From assembly GCA_947034885.2 (NCBI GenBank), contig OX344749.2, forward strand, positions 1,118,501-1,182,500: DNA of 64,000 nt. The letters run 5' to 3'. The notes beneath the pieces were generated by a model. The model had not been told where the DNA came from, ran no database searches, and saw only the letters and a list, made by a program, of their open reading frames with translations. Both the position numbers and the translations under genes were made by a program. Shown piece by piece: positions 12,054 through 25,982 of this stretch (position 1 is its first letter; the number at the start of each line of letters is the position of its first letter). Source of the stretch: Thuidium tamariscinum (lineage: Eukaryota; Streptophyta; Bryopsida; Hypnales; Thuidiaceae).

Positions 12054-13788
12054 TGCGTCCCCATTGGATAAGTGAGTGTATGAGTTTTTGCGCCTCTTCT
12101 TCCTTTCGGCCTAATGCTATCCCCACAACTAGTGTTGAACAGAGGATAGCGGCTTACAGATTATAAGACTGTCTCACTTGGTGCAGGCAATTCCTTGTAG
12201 GAACAAGCCTGGGAGATTCTCTCAGCGCTCTTTATTTGACTCTCGCATTAACGATTTAATAGCTCGTCAGTATTGAGTACACTGGCTCAGTGCGACGGGT
12301 ATGGAAATGCAGCAAGTGTCCTCTTGGCACCCAAAGTGGCCTGAAATATTAGTGTGAAGTTGATTCTCATTAGAGGACATGAGTGTCATTTTCTACATTT
12401 GTCATTTAGAATGCTTGCTTGGATTAGAGTAGTATGGAATAGTGGATCTTATGCTGAATGTAATGCTTGCAATAATTAAGATACAAGTGTTACGCAGCAG
12501 TGGCACGAGGCAGGACGTTGCACCCGGCCACATCTGTCTGGTTGCGACGGTCCTGTTTGAGCTTCCTTGCTCCCATACTTCAAACTCAAATTCAATGAAT
12601 TTGTCGTTCCATCTTTTTGTTTTATTCTTGCTGTTGATGTGTTCTTTGGTACCCGGTAATTTTCTGTTCAAGACTTTCGTTGACTGCTGTTGTCGTAGTT
12701 GAAATTTGCAGAAATGACTATTTATTTGCAGAATCTATTTGTTTGTGCAACAGGGAACTCTTGGTGTCATCGTTACAGCGCCGACAATTTGGGCCTCCAA
12801 AACCTGTCAATAAAGTTTGCATTGTGGATGAGAATGCACCTAAAGTGATAGGAATACACCTGCCTGCTCGGTAACACATGTTTTCCATCAGGAATCTAAA
12901 ATCGTCAAAGATTCTTGTAATAGTGTTTCTCCAGTCAACTAACAATCTTTGGTTCAAACTAAGAGAACAGATTTCTGGATGTCAAACTTGTGTTGAGTTG
13001 AACGGGATGACTGAATACAGGTAGTCGAATGCAGATTAATATTTGGCCTGAAATCGGCTGAGGTGAGATTGGTTTTGCAAGGGAATCATGATCAAGTTCC
13101 GCTGTTACCGCTGCATTCAATGAGCTCATAACTGGAACACCTCTGCCCCAAATGCTGAGTTGTTATGAGAGAGTACTTATAATTTGTCTCAGAGGTTTGC
13201 CCGGAGAAGGGCCATTCTTATTAAGTTTGTGGAGATTGTTTCGGACCTGTGTGGCATCTCATTGTCCTCAAATTTTCATCTGTGTTTTAGAGAGTCTAGA
13301 ATTTCGATACGGGTGTTTTAAACATCGGAGTAAAACGATTCCTATTCTTGTCTTTCAGCCCTCTAAAGTGTGTAGGACTAATGCATCCACTACTGTAGCG
13401 AAGGCTGTGTGTGTACTTATTTGATGGCTGCAGCTTTTTGGGCAATATGTTCTCCCACCTATTACAGCTGTTGAGGAAGGAGATGAGCCATCGATTTTCG
13501 TGAATAAGGTATTTGAGACCTTTGAGCCCAGCTTTTTGTAAAGTCAAACCCGACTGCCATAATTTATCCTAGGATTGATTTGAATCAATCAAATTATACC
13601 ACTAACCCCCATAATGGACTATGAGTTCCAAATTAGTGTTTCATGTTATGTAGCAGTTTTGAGTAAATCATTTGATGATTGTCTTCCTTCCGATTTTGTT
13701 ATATTTTAAGCAACACATGCAATGCTCTTCTCTAATAGAATTGATATCACAATGTGACCCCATTTGAAATCTGTCTTTTGCAATACAT
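12054..13788. other. RabA 3' flank, no gene seen
   Basis: The 3' untranslated region of the GTPase gene probably occupies the first few hundred bases. Beyond it, ORFs are short, unsupported by splice structure and have no recognisable domain. Confidence 0.4.
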
Positions 13789-13988
13789 GTAGAACCTCTC
13801 TTAGTACAAGGTGTTGGGACTTTGCACTAAGAGAGGTTTTTGCATGTCAGAGAGGTGTAATGAATGATCATTTATAGATGTCGATTTTCAACACTATTTT
13901 TCAGAGAATGCTCTTCAAATTGGCCCCAGTTACAAATTCTATTACTGCAAGATTGCACTAAGAGGGGGTGCACTACGAGAGGTTCTAC
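13789..13988. mobile_element. 200-bp MITE with GTAGAACCTCTC ends
   Basis: The left end GTAGAACCTCTCTTAGTAC and the inverse right end GTAGAACCTCTCGTAGTGC form TIRs of about 19 bp. Further internal copies of GCACTAAGAGAGG and GCACTAAGAGGGG occur. The flanks carry a short direct repeat, TTTGAAATCTGT, at about 13764 and 14013. It is non-coding. Confidence 0.6.
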
Positions 13989-16971
13989 TTATATGATCCA
14001 TGGAATTGGTCAATTTGAAATCTGTATTTCTTTGGTCTATTGGGTTAAGATTGCTTTTCATCAGTTATTATGAGAACTGATACTTGAACGTCTGTGACAC
14101 TCAGATTGATCGAGAAAGGTCTGGAACATGTCTATTTCCTGACTCCCATACGATTACTCAAACCAATTGCAATACACCAAACATTCCAATTGCCCTTTGT
14201 GGAAACCTGGGTGTTGCTCTCTGAGCTGTTCAGAACTGTCCAGTATTAATCGTTCAATTTTTTTAATCAGATTTGCTAATGGTGTGATGTGTTAGTGATT
14301 AGGACGCAAGCCGGTGCCTAATTCAAAACAGCGGCTCAGAAGAATTGAGCTTGCATATGGAAATCAATGTCCGCTACAAGTCTGCTGCTGGTAAGCGAAG
14401 GTTCAGAGCCCCATGCTCTATTCGAGTAGGAAGGTGTTTCAGTCTCCAGGCAATCTTGACCTTTTCTTTTCTTTTTTCGTATTTTTGCAATGCAAAGCAC
14501 TGCCAAAATTACCAGTATGTGTGTCAAAATGGTCTAGATTGAAAGCACATGTGCATGGGCGAAGGTGGACCTGCCAAATATTCAAGAGGGTGTATAGTGG
14601 GTCCACCCAAAATCGTTCAGTGTTTTAAACCACCACCTAAAAAAAGCTATGAAATGGTTTTCAGTTGTAGTAGAAGTTGTCAGTGACTAGTTTATGGTGG
14701 TTACAGTAGTGATTACAACACAATGTTTACAGGTTCAAGGCAATTGTTAATGAGGTACTTAATGAAGATTGTTAAGATGAGAGTGGAATTATTATGAGAA
14801 AATGAACTGAAATGAACATGTGTCATAGAGAACCATCCTAATAGTTTAATCTGAATATTAAATAGAAATGGCACAACTTTCTTTACATTTTGGAGTAGTT
14901 TCCAACTTTTTCTCTGTCACTTCTGCCAACTTGGGTATGCAACTTCTTCAATGCTAGAACTCCATTTCAGTGCAATCTACAAATGCTTTGAAACACTCTT
15001 ATTGCCAAAACTTTGTACCCCTATCGTTGTGTCATATTTTGGAAAATCAAAAATTGACTACAGTTCCATTCCCTATCTGCAACTCTCTTCCACTTCTTCA
15101 ATTCAATCTTCACCATTATATCTTGAAGATACCTACAGCCTAATTCGGCCAGGGTGAATTGACCCCCTTATTGTCCTGTTGCGGCAAACCTTGGAATTTT
15201 TTATTTCAAATTTTATTTTTTGCAAATTCTGAATTCATATATGGAATCAGAGGCCCTCAATTAGCTAGGAGGCATGATAAAAATCCGAAATATACAGCAC
15301 GAAATAGGGGGCAATTTAGTCAACCTGTTGTTGACTGGGGCAATAAGGGGATCAGTTCTCCCTGAGTCCCTGTCCCTGCCCGCCCAATTCCTGGCGCTTT
15401 TGGGTGCACCTACCTTAGATGATCTGGTTTCAAGGTCATTATCGGAGTTGCCCTTATTGCCCTAAACTTCCCGTGGATGTCAATCACGTGCACATACCTT
15501 CTGATTTGATGCCCAGGGCAACCCAGTGAGAACATCTGAAAGGAAGTTAAGGAAACCGAATGTTCACAGTCAATTACCCTGGAGTTCGGATTCTGAAGGC
15601 ATCTGGAGAGCACAAGGACTCCTGATAAGTTACATGAGTGAGGAGAGAGAAAATTGATTTTTTTGAATGAACTGGACAGAATTCCTTTGACAAAAAACTC
15701 CAGTGCTGTAGATAGCATCTCTCGTATTCATGTAATAAAAACAAACAAACAAATAAACAAATAACCTCAACGCTCTGCAATTGCTCACTCATTGATACAC
15801 AGCGAAAATGCAATCAACTGTGTGTGAAATTAGAGAGCGTAGTGTGTACAGTACACACATGTAACGGAGCAAATGCCCGACCATGCGGAACTTTGTTGTT
15901 ATTATAACTTATAAAGTGTATGAGCATATCATTCAAATAACTAGAGAAGTCCGTATCGTTCACTCCAATTTCGATTGTCATCATCGCCCACATCATCATT
16001 CGTACCGTCGCAGGCATGTAACTTCTTACCCTAATTGCCGCGCATTAACCAACTTTAGTCTGAGCAATTCAATCGATCCGTACAGCGAAAACATCCTAGA
16101 TATTTCCTTCACTTGGTCGCTGCCTGCTGGAGGAAATGGGGATATCTTGTTGAAAACGCTGCCGGAAGGGATAGAAAATGGATCTCGCTAGGTGAATATC
16201 CTTACCTGGCCTGGAGTGTGTTGTGGGTTTTCTCTATATTCGGCGGATGCATGAAGGGTGTCGACTGTCGACGATGGAGCTACCACGGCGAGTCTCATGG
16301 ACGAACCTTCAGGAGCAAGGTGGCAGGAATCAACGTGATCCAACAGGTCAGTCCTTCTCCTAACCATTGCTCATGCCTGCCGGGTAAGTTATAATTTTGA
16401 GGACTGAAAATGGCAGTCTGTCTGGGCTCCACATCTAATTAAAGAGCATGCGTAGCTCTGGATATCGTAGTTGACACGATTTCAGAGTTTGAAGCCCAGT
16501 GAGAGCTGCAAGTCGTAAATTGTTCCAGCGTTCTTCAATATGAGGTCCGAGCTAGCTGCTGAGTACTTCGAGGTTGTTTGTTCTTGTTGCTGCAATCGGT
16601 AGTGAAGCGGGCTATGGAGGTAGCAGTGCCAGGTTGCCAATCTTGGTGTGCTCTTGCTGGCGTTGCACAGAATAGTTGAATGGATTCGCAGTGTGTCGAT
16701 CGGCTAGGATTTATGCTGAAAGGTTACCATGCACAACCCTTCTGATTTAAACTTCCCGTAGATTCGGTGCTTACTCTCAGCACAGACCTTAATTTGCGAG
16801 CGCACTTGATGGGTGTTTTTTTGAGTGTGGCCTTCGTCTTAACTTAATTGTGGTGATACCTGTGTTGAGTTTCTGAACCTTCTGTGATTCCACTTTCTTT
16901 CTTTTCCATCGTTTGCTCTGGACTTTCGTGGCGCATTAACGAGTCTGATTGATTCAATTGCGCTTGCAGAC
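13989..16971. other. intergenic region with probable CLC leader
   Basis: No separate gene is convincing. The last part probably contains the leader of the CLC gene. An exon candidate ending at 16346 (CAACAG|GTCAGT) joins in frame to the acceptor at 16968/16969; if coding, it would add an N-terminal extension starting at ATG 16247 or 16274. A stop at 16193-16195 closes that frame upstream. ORFs at 13.1-16.4 kb otherwise show no domain. Confidence 0.4.
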
Positions 16972-19900
16972 ATGCATGTAGACATGGAAGACACGGATTT
17001 CGACGTGGAAACGCCGTTGCTCTTCAACCAAGGCTACGAGTGTAGCCAGAATCAGAAAGCTGAAGACCCAGGCGATGATGATGTTGGAGTTGAGAGCCTT
17101 GATTTTGACCCTATATATAATTTGGTTAACGAAAAACTCAAGAAGCGACAGTTTGATCGTAAATTCTATGGGTACTACGCCAATCGGCCGTTTACAAAAA
17201 CCCTTTCTCTCGACAAGGTCAAAGGAATACACGTGGATTTATCTCTTTCATCTTGTTTGCGTAAACCTAATATTCGAGTGTTATTGTGGTCTGATGTTTC
17301 ATTCTACATAGACTGATGTTGCGGGCATCGTCGGGGGTTGCAGGTATACGGGACTTACACTTGCAAAGTGGACGGTTACAATTATGATTGGACTTCTTGT
17401 CGGTAAAATATTTCCCCAGATGTTTCACTCGAGTTTTCATTTGATTTGAAAGACATCTAGAGATTGGGGGGAAACTAAAATTAGGTCGTATTCATTCTAC
17501 TGTTGCTCATTAATTCAAGTACAGACAGTTCTATTTCTTTTTGGTATCTTGGCCATTACCCGAATTGAGCTTCATGAATACTTAACCTAGTGCGCCTGAG
17601 TTGAAGTAAATTTTTCCGCATCGCAGTTAGTGTTTTTTCGATGATTCAATTAGGTTGTGGGCTTTAAGGAGGGTTTAGGGCTGAACGTAAGTATTTCCTT
17701 TCCCGCTTTGTAGGGATGATTGCGTTCGTTATTGAATCCTTTCAAGATTTCGTTATCACGCTCAAGGTAATCTTCTCACCGAGGAATACTCTTGACAATC
17801 CTGTGATACGCTCTTGAAATTGATATTGCATTCATCAATGAGGAAAACGTGCTTGAAATTAATACAAGTCTTCATGGCTCCTAGATTTTAATTGTGAAAA
17901 GGCTGTGGTTTCGTTTGCATTGGACAAGGCTCTGAGTATCCGATTGCATGAGCTGCAGAAAGAGTGGACCGAGGAGTTCTTTGAACGTGGATTGGTGCTT
18001 GTCTTCTTCAACTACGTAGCCGTAGGTGTGGCTCTCGTTCTTCTTTCGAGCTGCTTGGTTATATTCTGGGCTCCAGCAGCCGCGGGTGGAGGGGTATGCA
18101 TGCTTTCTCAACAGCCTCAAATCATCTGAGTGATTAATACATTAGATCATGATTGTCACATTACTGCTCTCTTTGTAATGTGATACTCAAGCTATTGACA
18201 TGGGCTTCGCACGTGGTAATGATTCTTTGGATGTGGATGCATATTGGTTCCCTTGTGCAGGTTACTTTGGTCATGGCTTACCTGAATGGCAATGATATAC
18301 CCGATTTTTTCCGACACCGAACTCTCTTTACGAAGGTGTGTTTTCTGTTTCATGTGATGATGCTGGATAGTGAATAACAACAGTCCGTGCTTCCCTAATT
18401 CTTGTGTGTATTTCCTTCATATATGCCCCTGAAATTGACAAGAGTCTTTACAATTGTTCACAGATATTGGGTACAATCTGCACAGTTTCATCTGGATTAC
18501 CGGTGAGCCTGACTTCTACCTGTCCAAGAACTTTCGCGTCCCTTGCTGACGAGTAGAAAACCTTCCCTTCCGGAAAACTTACCTTCATTGAACCCTGCCA
18601 AATATAGCGCCATTTAAGACGTTTTCTAACATGATGATCAACCCTGCTAATTGTCGAATGTAAACCCTGCTAATCGTAATGCGGCTAGGTTTTCTAGACT
18701 AGATCTGGTGGCTGTCAGAGTGGTTCACCAAACCATCTGTCTACCAATTTCCCATGGTTTTTATTTTAATGCAATACCTTGTATGGCTTTCAAATTTCTT
18801 GATTCTAGAGATGAATTCAAATTTTCAATTGGTGTCGTGCTCAGATTGGTCAAGAAGGACCTATGGTTCACATTGGCGGTGCGATTGCGTCTGAGCTTAC
18901 TTGGATGCATGGCCGGTCCCCAACAAGGAAGCACAGCGTGCCAGGTCCGCAATCACGGTGGGAAACCTGGCGGCAGAAGTTTAATCAGCTAACACCGAAA
19001 GCTTGGGTATTCGTAAGTGAGGATCATGTTATACCCTTGTGCAAACGCCTTTGTTTACCAATGACCGGATATTATCTCAAGAGTATGTGACCAGAGGCAT
19101 TTGCCAAAAATTGTAGTTAGATATTCTAATTAGATGTGGGTGCGCTCTACTCATAAGACGCCTACAATTGCAATGCAGGACTTTTATAACGATAGGGACA
19201 GACGAGAGTTTATTTCGGCTGGAGCTGCAGCTGGGTACGTGATGCTCTTAAATGTTGAACTGGTTTGATTGATTTTTCTGCTTCTTGTCATTCTATCAAA
19301 TTTACCTCGGTTGTTCCGATCCCTTGTAATTGAACTGTCAGGGATTTGGTGATTGAATAGCATTAGAAGAACTCTGTTTGGCTAGGATCCTTGAAAGATT
19401 TATCTCATCAATCAAAACCATTTCCCATGTGTTGCTGTGGACAGCTTGGCAGCGGCTTTTGGTGCACCGATTGGTGGAGTTCTATTTTCTATGGAGGAGG
19501 CCTCTAGTTTCTGGTCCAGAAAGGTTTACGAGCTTTTGAAATGATATATGTCTATAAATTATCTAATATTAACACGTCTTTTATAGCGTTACGGTGACAT
19601 AATGCCAATCCCTACTTAATTGCAAGTTTATGATGTTTCTGTGTCATTGTAATGCCTTAGCTACATGTGTTGATGGTTATGTGAGCAGGTCATGTGGCGA
19701 TCACTTTTATGTACGACATGCGCCACCATGGTTTTATCGTGGCTCACTCTTCGGTATACCATGTTATCATTTGTCTCAGGACTCCAGCTAAAAAATTTTG
19801 CCTGCTTAATGGATGTTCGAGCCTGACAATCACTGTATGAATTCATATAAATATGCTGTGTAGATGATTTTACTTCTTTCAAATTGATAAGTTCTCGTAT

Positions 19901-22900
19901 GATATGGCAGGAAGTTCTCTTTCTCGTTACCAGGAACCATCTCCTTTCATGGTCTGACGGTAATTATCGCATTCGATTACCACTTGTCTTGCACTTGCTG
20001 ATGACGAGGATTCATAGTATATATTTGTAATATTTTCTGAGTGGTCTACTTTTTTGAGATCATTTTGTATTACCCTGAATTTATAGCTGCGGTGTTGGTC
20101 TTGTCTACTTCACTTCTTTGCACAATGAGATCATGTAATCTTTATGTTCATCAGATATTCAATTGATTCTATCAGAGTAGTATCCAGTATGTATAGCTTT
20201 AGAATTTTGCATGCTCGATGGCATTTGTAATAGTTGTGACTTGTGTCTGATAAGAGATTGGTAGTGACAATCTTTGCGCGAAGAAAAATTGCGGGTGCAT
20301 TCTAACAGTTCTGATGTTCTATGTCTTTGCATCGTGTGCCAGCCCGAGTTCGATCTCATTGACTTGCCATTATTTGTGGTCACAAGCGTCTTCGCTGGAG
20401 TGATCGGAGCTTCCTTGAACATAGTCCATGACTGGCTTGCTCAATTTCGACCATCCTCAAAGCAAAGAGCTCTTAGGTACGGTTTACTCCTATATTCTCT
20501 GTAACATATTAGCAACATGAACTACTTGGCAATGACTCATGTACAACAAAATTGTCAGGATCTCTAAGAGAACGGTACTCACCTTTGAAGAAGTTTAGGA
20601 GCTTGGTTCCTGTTCAAGTCACTGAGATCAATACTTGCAGATTGTTGTTTTGAGCCTGTACAGTTCCTTGTTAAGGGACCTTTGAATCAGTAACATCTTG
20701 TGTAGGTTCGACATCCAAGTCTAATCATTTTAAGTTGTGCTCACAGGTGCTTGGAATCGTGTTGTTTGGGTTTGAGGGGTTCAGGGTGCTTGAGGCGTGT
20801 CTTATAACTTTCATTTCAGTCACCGCCATTTTTATACTGCCCTACTATTTTGGACGTTGTATACCCATCCAGAAAGAGTAAGATGATGACTGCTTGCAGT
20901 TTGGATTATGTGACAAAATTCAACCTCTTATCAAGTGCAATTTACACTACGTAATGACCTTAATGTGCATGAGGCACTTATTTCAGATTAGTGCAGGTCT
21001 CGTTTGATGCCTTATTGTAGATTTGGTAGCGTGCCTATAATTGATGGTCATCTACAAAAGTAAGCCTAATTTTATCCATGAAAGTGCTTGGTCGAAGTCG
21101 GTTTTAGTTCTTGTGGATGTGTTCGAGCTGACAATCTGACATTAAAAATCTTCTACAGGCAAGAAGGCGATGAGTATTGGTATAGATATACATGTCCGCT
21201 ACTGGATCAGGAAACAGGGATCCGCTATTACAATGACCTAGCCTCTCTCTACTTTGCCGTCCCTCGTCAGGTTCATTTTACAGACCGCTTCTACTGCTGA
21301 ACAGAACGGAATGTCTATTTCCCTTCTTTGTAAATCTAGATTCCTTGAATTGTTGATTGTCCTTCTCTTGATATTTCTCGAGCTTATAACCGAACTCTTG
21401 ATAGTTTTTTGTTTCTATTTCAGACAATCCAGAAGCTACTAGCATTAGGAGATGCTGGCATTTCTCCGTTCACTATTCGTAGTCTTGGCATCCACTCGAG
21501 TTCTTTCCTTCTCCTGTTTATTCTAGCTTACGGCATTGCGACTCCCGGCGGCATTTTTATGCCTTCCATCATGGCAAGTTATTTGTTTCGTCTTGGTTGG
21601 ATTTTTCCTTCATAATTTGTTTCTTTTGCGCTTCTTTCACCTGTTCTGTTAAAAGCTTCTTACAATTATTGTTTTGTAATGTTGTGCTTCCTTGGTATCA
21701 GGTCCAAGAGGCACATATGATCCTCATATCTTCGTATCTTGCAATGGGTTTATGTGACAGTCATTCTGTAGGTTGAGGATTGTCTTTTTTTTTGTTTCAT
21801 GGTCGACTGGAAACAGGTAGGGGCATCTTTTGGAGCATTTTTGGGGCGCGTTTTCAAGTTCATTTTTCCACGGTGAGAGGCTGATTTCTGCCGAGAAGTA
21901 ATCTACTTTAGTTTCGTATTGCCCAACATGAATTGTCCAACTCCGTAATCACTATGCTTTAAAGTTCGGAATTAGTTAATCATTCTTAGTCAGTAATCTG
22001 GTACTTTTTTTTGGATTGTGTATTATTGGATATTCAATCCTTAAAGTTACAGTTCAACGTCATTCTCTATCTTATTCATGCGTCCCTCGTCTGCTGCTAT
22101 CTTTGTCTTTAGTTTGATGAATGAATTTGCAGGTGGTCGGTGCAACCGGGAATGCATGCGCTTGTGGGTGCGACTGCCATGCTTGGCGGAGTTTTTCGAA
22201 CTTCCATTTCCTTGGTACAGTGCGACGTTCAACTTCTTGATTTCTACTTGCAGACTTTTGGGCACCAGTTTTCAATTTGAACATAAGAGATCAATACGAA
22301 GGCATCTATATTTATGACATATTGGTAATTGTGCAGTGCAACTCTGAAAGCTCGGAAGGAAAACAATGAAGTACTGTAATTATATTTTAAGGGGGTTTGC
22401 CGATTCGATAATTCTTTCGTAGTCAATCCTGAGGACAATGATTAGTGCACAATTACAAGAGAAAACTCTTGTTTTTTAGAGGATGCCACTCTCTTGAGTG
22501 TTGAGTCATTGACTTGAAATATCTATGCAGGTGGTGATCATGGTGGAGGGTACAGGTGGAATCGAGTTCTTACTGCCAGTCATACTCGCCATATTTCTCT
22601 CCAACTTGGTGGCCCATTACATTCATTCTGCAGGAGCCTACGAGTCTGACTTGGAGCGTATAGGTACTACCTTCCACTATTTCTCAATTTACTAGAAGTC
22701 CAGAGATCTTTGTCCGCACTCTCAAATTTGGTTCGCGCGTCCTGAAATTACGAACTTCCTATGATGTCGTTGATCCACTTGTCTACGTACTGGCCAATGT
22801 CTCTGTTGACTTTTCTGTGTTGCAGGAGAAGTCCATTTTTTGCAGAGTGAGCCTTCACAGAAACTTCATTTGATCACGGCTAGACACATAATGGCATCAG

Positions 22901-24999
22901 ATGTGAAATGTTTCAAGGAGGTAATGATTATCTCATGACTTAAACAATGCTACCTAAGGGTGTTGGTAGAAAATAGCCCACAGAATGTTCTAGAGTATTC
23001 ATTGCCCACATCACAAAAGAACTCCATTAGATTTGCGAAGTTCTGCATGTTTTGTTATGGACATTAGATTCACATGGTCTTGGGGTTCAGTTAATGTTAA
23101 TTAAAAGTTAGTGTAATGCGGATGTTGCTAACTCAATGTTAGTGCAATGTTAGTATCATTAGCATTGACTTGGGTTAACATTGACAACTATGACGTAAAC
23201 ATTAAGTCAATTTTTATATTATTATTTTTTCGATATTGATCATATCTATATTACATTTGCGTTGACTTACCATTAATAACTTTGATGATTAGAATCTTCT
23301 TTTTGATTATATATTTCATTCTTTGTACAGATTACCTCCGTGGCAGAGGTCGTTGCAGTGCTCCGTGAAACATGTCACAACGGTTTTCCAATTGTTCGAC
23401 ATACTTCCGGAGATGATTGCGACCCCGACGGTCAGCTAGTTGGTTTTATATTGAGGCACCAGATATTGTTGTTGTTAGAGCAACGCGCAATTTTTGAAGC
23501 CGATACGGCAACACTGAATCGACCCATGCGTCACGGTATAAGTTTACGATTGCCGCGGTTGACGAAGGAGCAACGATTCTTGGACCGACTCATGCGTGTA
23601 TACCATCATGCTCATTATCCCCATCGGCGCTACCTAAGCTCCAGACCTGAGGCCGTTAATGAATTGGAAATCGATGAACTCTTACAGGTATCGAATCCTA
23701 CATTCGAACTTGTTTAATCTATAACCAAGGATCCCTAAATTTTCCCTATGACAGTTGGAATGTGTGAAAAGTGTGCTTCAGTCGATTATGTGACGAAAGT
23801 GCGTAGGATATTCTTGATGTCATAGTAGAGAAGCTCATAAAAAGAGGTTTGAGTGTACCTGAAAATGTAGAGAGGTGGTGAAACATTGGCTGTTATTCCT
23901 AAATTTGAAGACCACGACCTGGTTGTAATATAAAGGTGCACACCCGGGTCAGGTGAGGATATAAAATTCTTAACTATTTTCGTTTTGCAGGAATTTGCTC
24001 TGCAAACAGTGAATGGCAGCACTGCCACAGACGGTCGTTCGAGTGATGTGGTGGAGGTATCCAATGCAGGAAAAGAATTGGCCGTAGATTTCCGGCCATG
24101 GATGAATCGCGCGCCTTTAACAGTGCGTATTGAAATTCTCTATGTGACCCACTTGAATAGCCCACTTTTAGTTTTTTCATATATGAGTTCCTGGAATCGC
24201 TCTCTGTTTAGGTAATTATATTATCTTGACCTAGTAGTGTTGTCTCCGCTACTGCAGGTTCGGGCTGAAACATCTGCACGACGAGTTTACATCATTTTCC
24301 GAACTCTTGGTTTGAGGCATATCTGTGTGACTGATTCAAGCAACAGGTCAGTTTCTATCACTACCTCGGTAGATGAAGGTTGAGGAAACTAGTGGACGAA
24401 GACATGTTCTTCAGTAACAAGCAGCTAATTGCAAATAGTAGTGTATTATTTTCATGTGTCTTTTCATATAATCCTTAATACCACACTTCTTTTGCAACCT
24501 TAAAATTGATTATACGAAACTCAAATATCCTATTGAGAATCTTAAGATTCCGTCACACATAAAACCAAATGTCGCAATATTGCTTGACATTAAAATTAAC
24601 TCTTTGAAATAATGGGCTCCAAAATGCTCCTATTGCTTTTAGCACGTCTCAAATTTGTTGAGAACGAGAACACTTTACATGTTTGATCCATTACTCAGTC
24701 TTGCCCTTTGGGGTAGTGTCAAGAAGCACTCTCAATAAGATTCAGCCTGACCCTGATCAGATTTCAAGGGGTGATTCCAACTAGCTTATACATGTGGGGA
24801 TCCTAATGTTATGTGCAGGGTGATAGGTATGATTACGAGGAAAGACATAGCGAAGGCCCACAAGGAATTGGAAGTTGAGACCGGCACTCCTAAAGATGCA
24901 GAATCTGAGAATGGTCTGTCCTTTGGATTTAGGTCCTTCAGTCTTCGAGCAAGCACCAGGGAAAGATCGCCGCGGGATGTACTCTTTTCATTGCCTTGA
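16972..24999 (+). CDS. CLC: CLC-family chloride channel/transporter
   Basis: This is a voltage-gated-type CLC anion channel or anion/proton exchanger of an internal membrane. I resolve about 23 exons. Exon starts after 16972-17217 are 17344, 17714, 17902, 18261, 18464, 18845, 19179, 19445, 19689, 19911, 20343, 20747, 21159, 21424, 21817, 22133, 22531, 22826, 23331, 23991, 24258 and 24819; the stop is at 24999. Motifs include [13 protein letters not shown] (first membrane helix), [28 protein letters not shown] (gating Glu kept), [20 protein letters not shown] (internal Glu kept), [14 protein letters not shown], and two C-terminal CBS-like regions ([12 protein letters not shown]...; [10 protein letters not shown]). 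The first filter motif reads GGGVT where most CLCs have GSGIP. Two junctions, exon 1/2 and exon 12/13, are out of phase with the obvious sites. Intron 15 uses a GC donor (ATG|GCAAGT at 21574). The start could lie upstream at 16247 or 16274. Confidence 0.88.
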
Positions 25000-25982
25000 T
25001 TTGGAGCGGACATACACATTTATTATGCATATGAATCTCCGGTTAATGCCGCAAGCCAGGTTGCATCCACCACGCAATTCAGGTATGTTGGTAGTGGTCG
25101 AATATACGGAATGGGTTCCATACGTTGCTGCAACTCCAGGTCTCAAACCGATGGTGGTCACAATTGGAATTTCTGCGGACGATACTTATTTCAGTTGATC
25201 CCTTTACTATACCCAGGTACGCAATGATTTGTGCTACCGGGAGTAGTGAGAGTGGGGGAGATGCTCCCCCTTCAAAAATGGATTTTGGTAGATATTGGTA
25301 AATACTGTACTGATATTTCATCCTGCACTAATTTAGAGTAGTGTGACTTGGGTAAATTAGTGTTGACCACATGCACAATTGGGGTAGTGAATACTATTAG
25401 AGTTGCTTCAATGGGAGTGGGATGTAAGTTCCCCAAAGCATCTTTGGAACTATTTAATTTGTTTACTTATTGGATTGGCCCACACCTGCTTCCGATACAA
25501 TGGAATGATTGCAGTATGTGATCCTTCTGGTCTCCTTGTGCCCATGGATTCAAGCATATTTTATCCGATGTGTGGTGTACATAATTTTATTGAGCAGGTC
25601 CAAAGGTTCCCTACAAACATTGAAAATTGAATCTTAAGCAGGGTTAATTGCCAGAAGATCAAAATTGGACAGTCGTTACACGTACAGTCATTAAAAACAT
25701 TCAAGGTAAAAGAACATCTACAAACAGTTGCCCAAGTATCTTTGACGATGTGCATCTATTGAGTAGTACATCTATTCAAGAGTTTTACTGTCAGTTGTAG
25801 ATCATCACTTCCAACCTACCATCAATCCTACTTTTACAAGTGGTGTCCAAATTACATATTGATTTCTTTCATATTATGGGAATGTTATTTACATTGCATA
25901 TTGGAAACTTGGTGGTCACTGCAAATTGATTGCAATGTAGCCTTCTGCACTACTACGTCATGAATGTGGTTCAATCCATCTT
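25000..25982. other. CLC 3' flank, no gene seen
   Basis: This contains the probable CLC 3' untranslated region followed by intergenic sequence. Small ORFs (for example 25403-25630) show no domain or splice support. Confidence 0.4.

Noticed and set aside
15883-16394. two ORFs of about 100 aa before the CLC gene
   Set aside because: No domain; the second part more likely belongs to the CLC leader exon ending at 16346.
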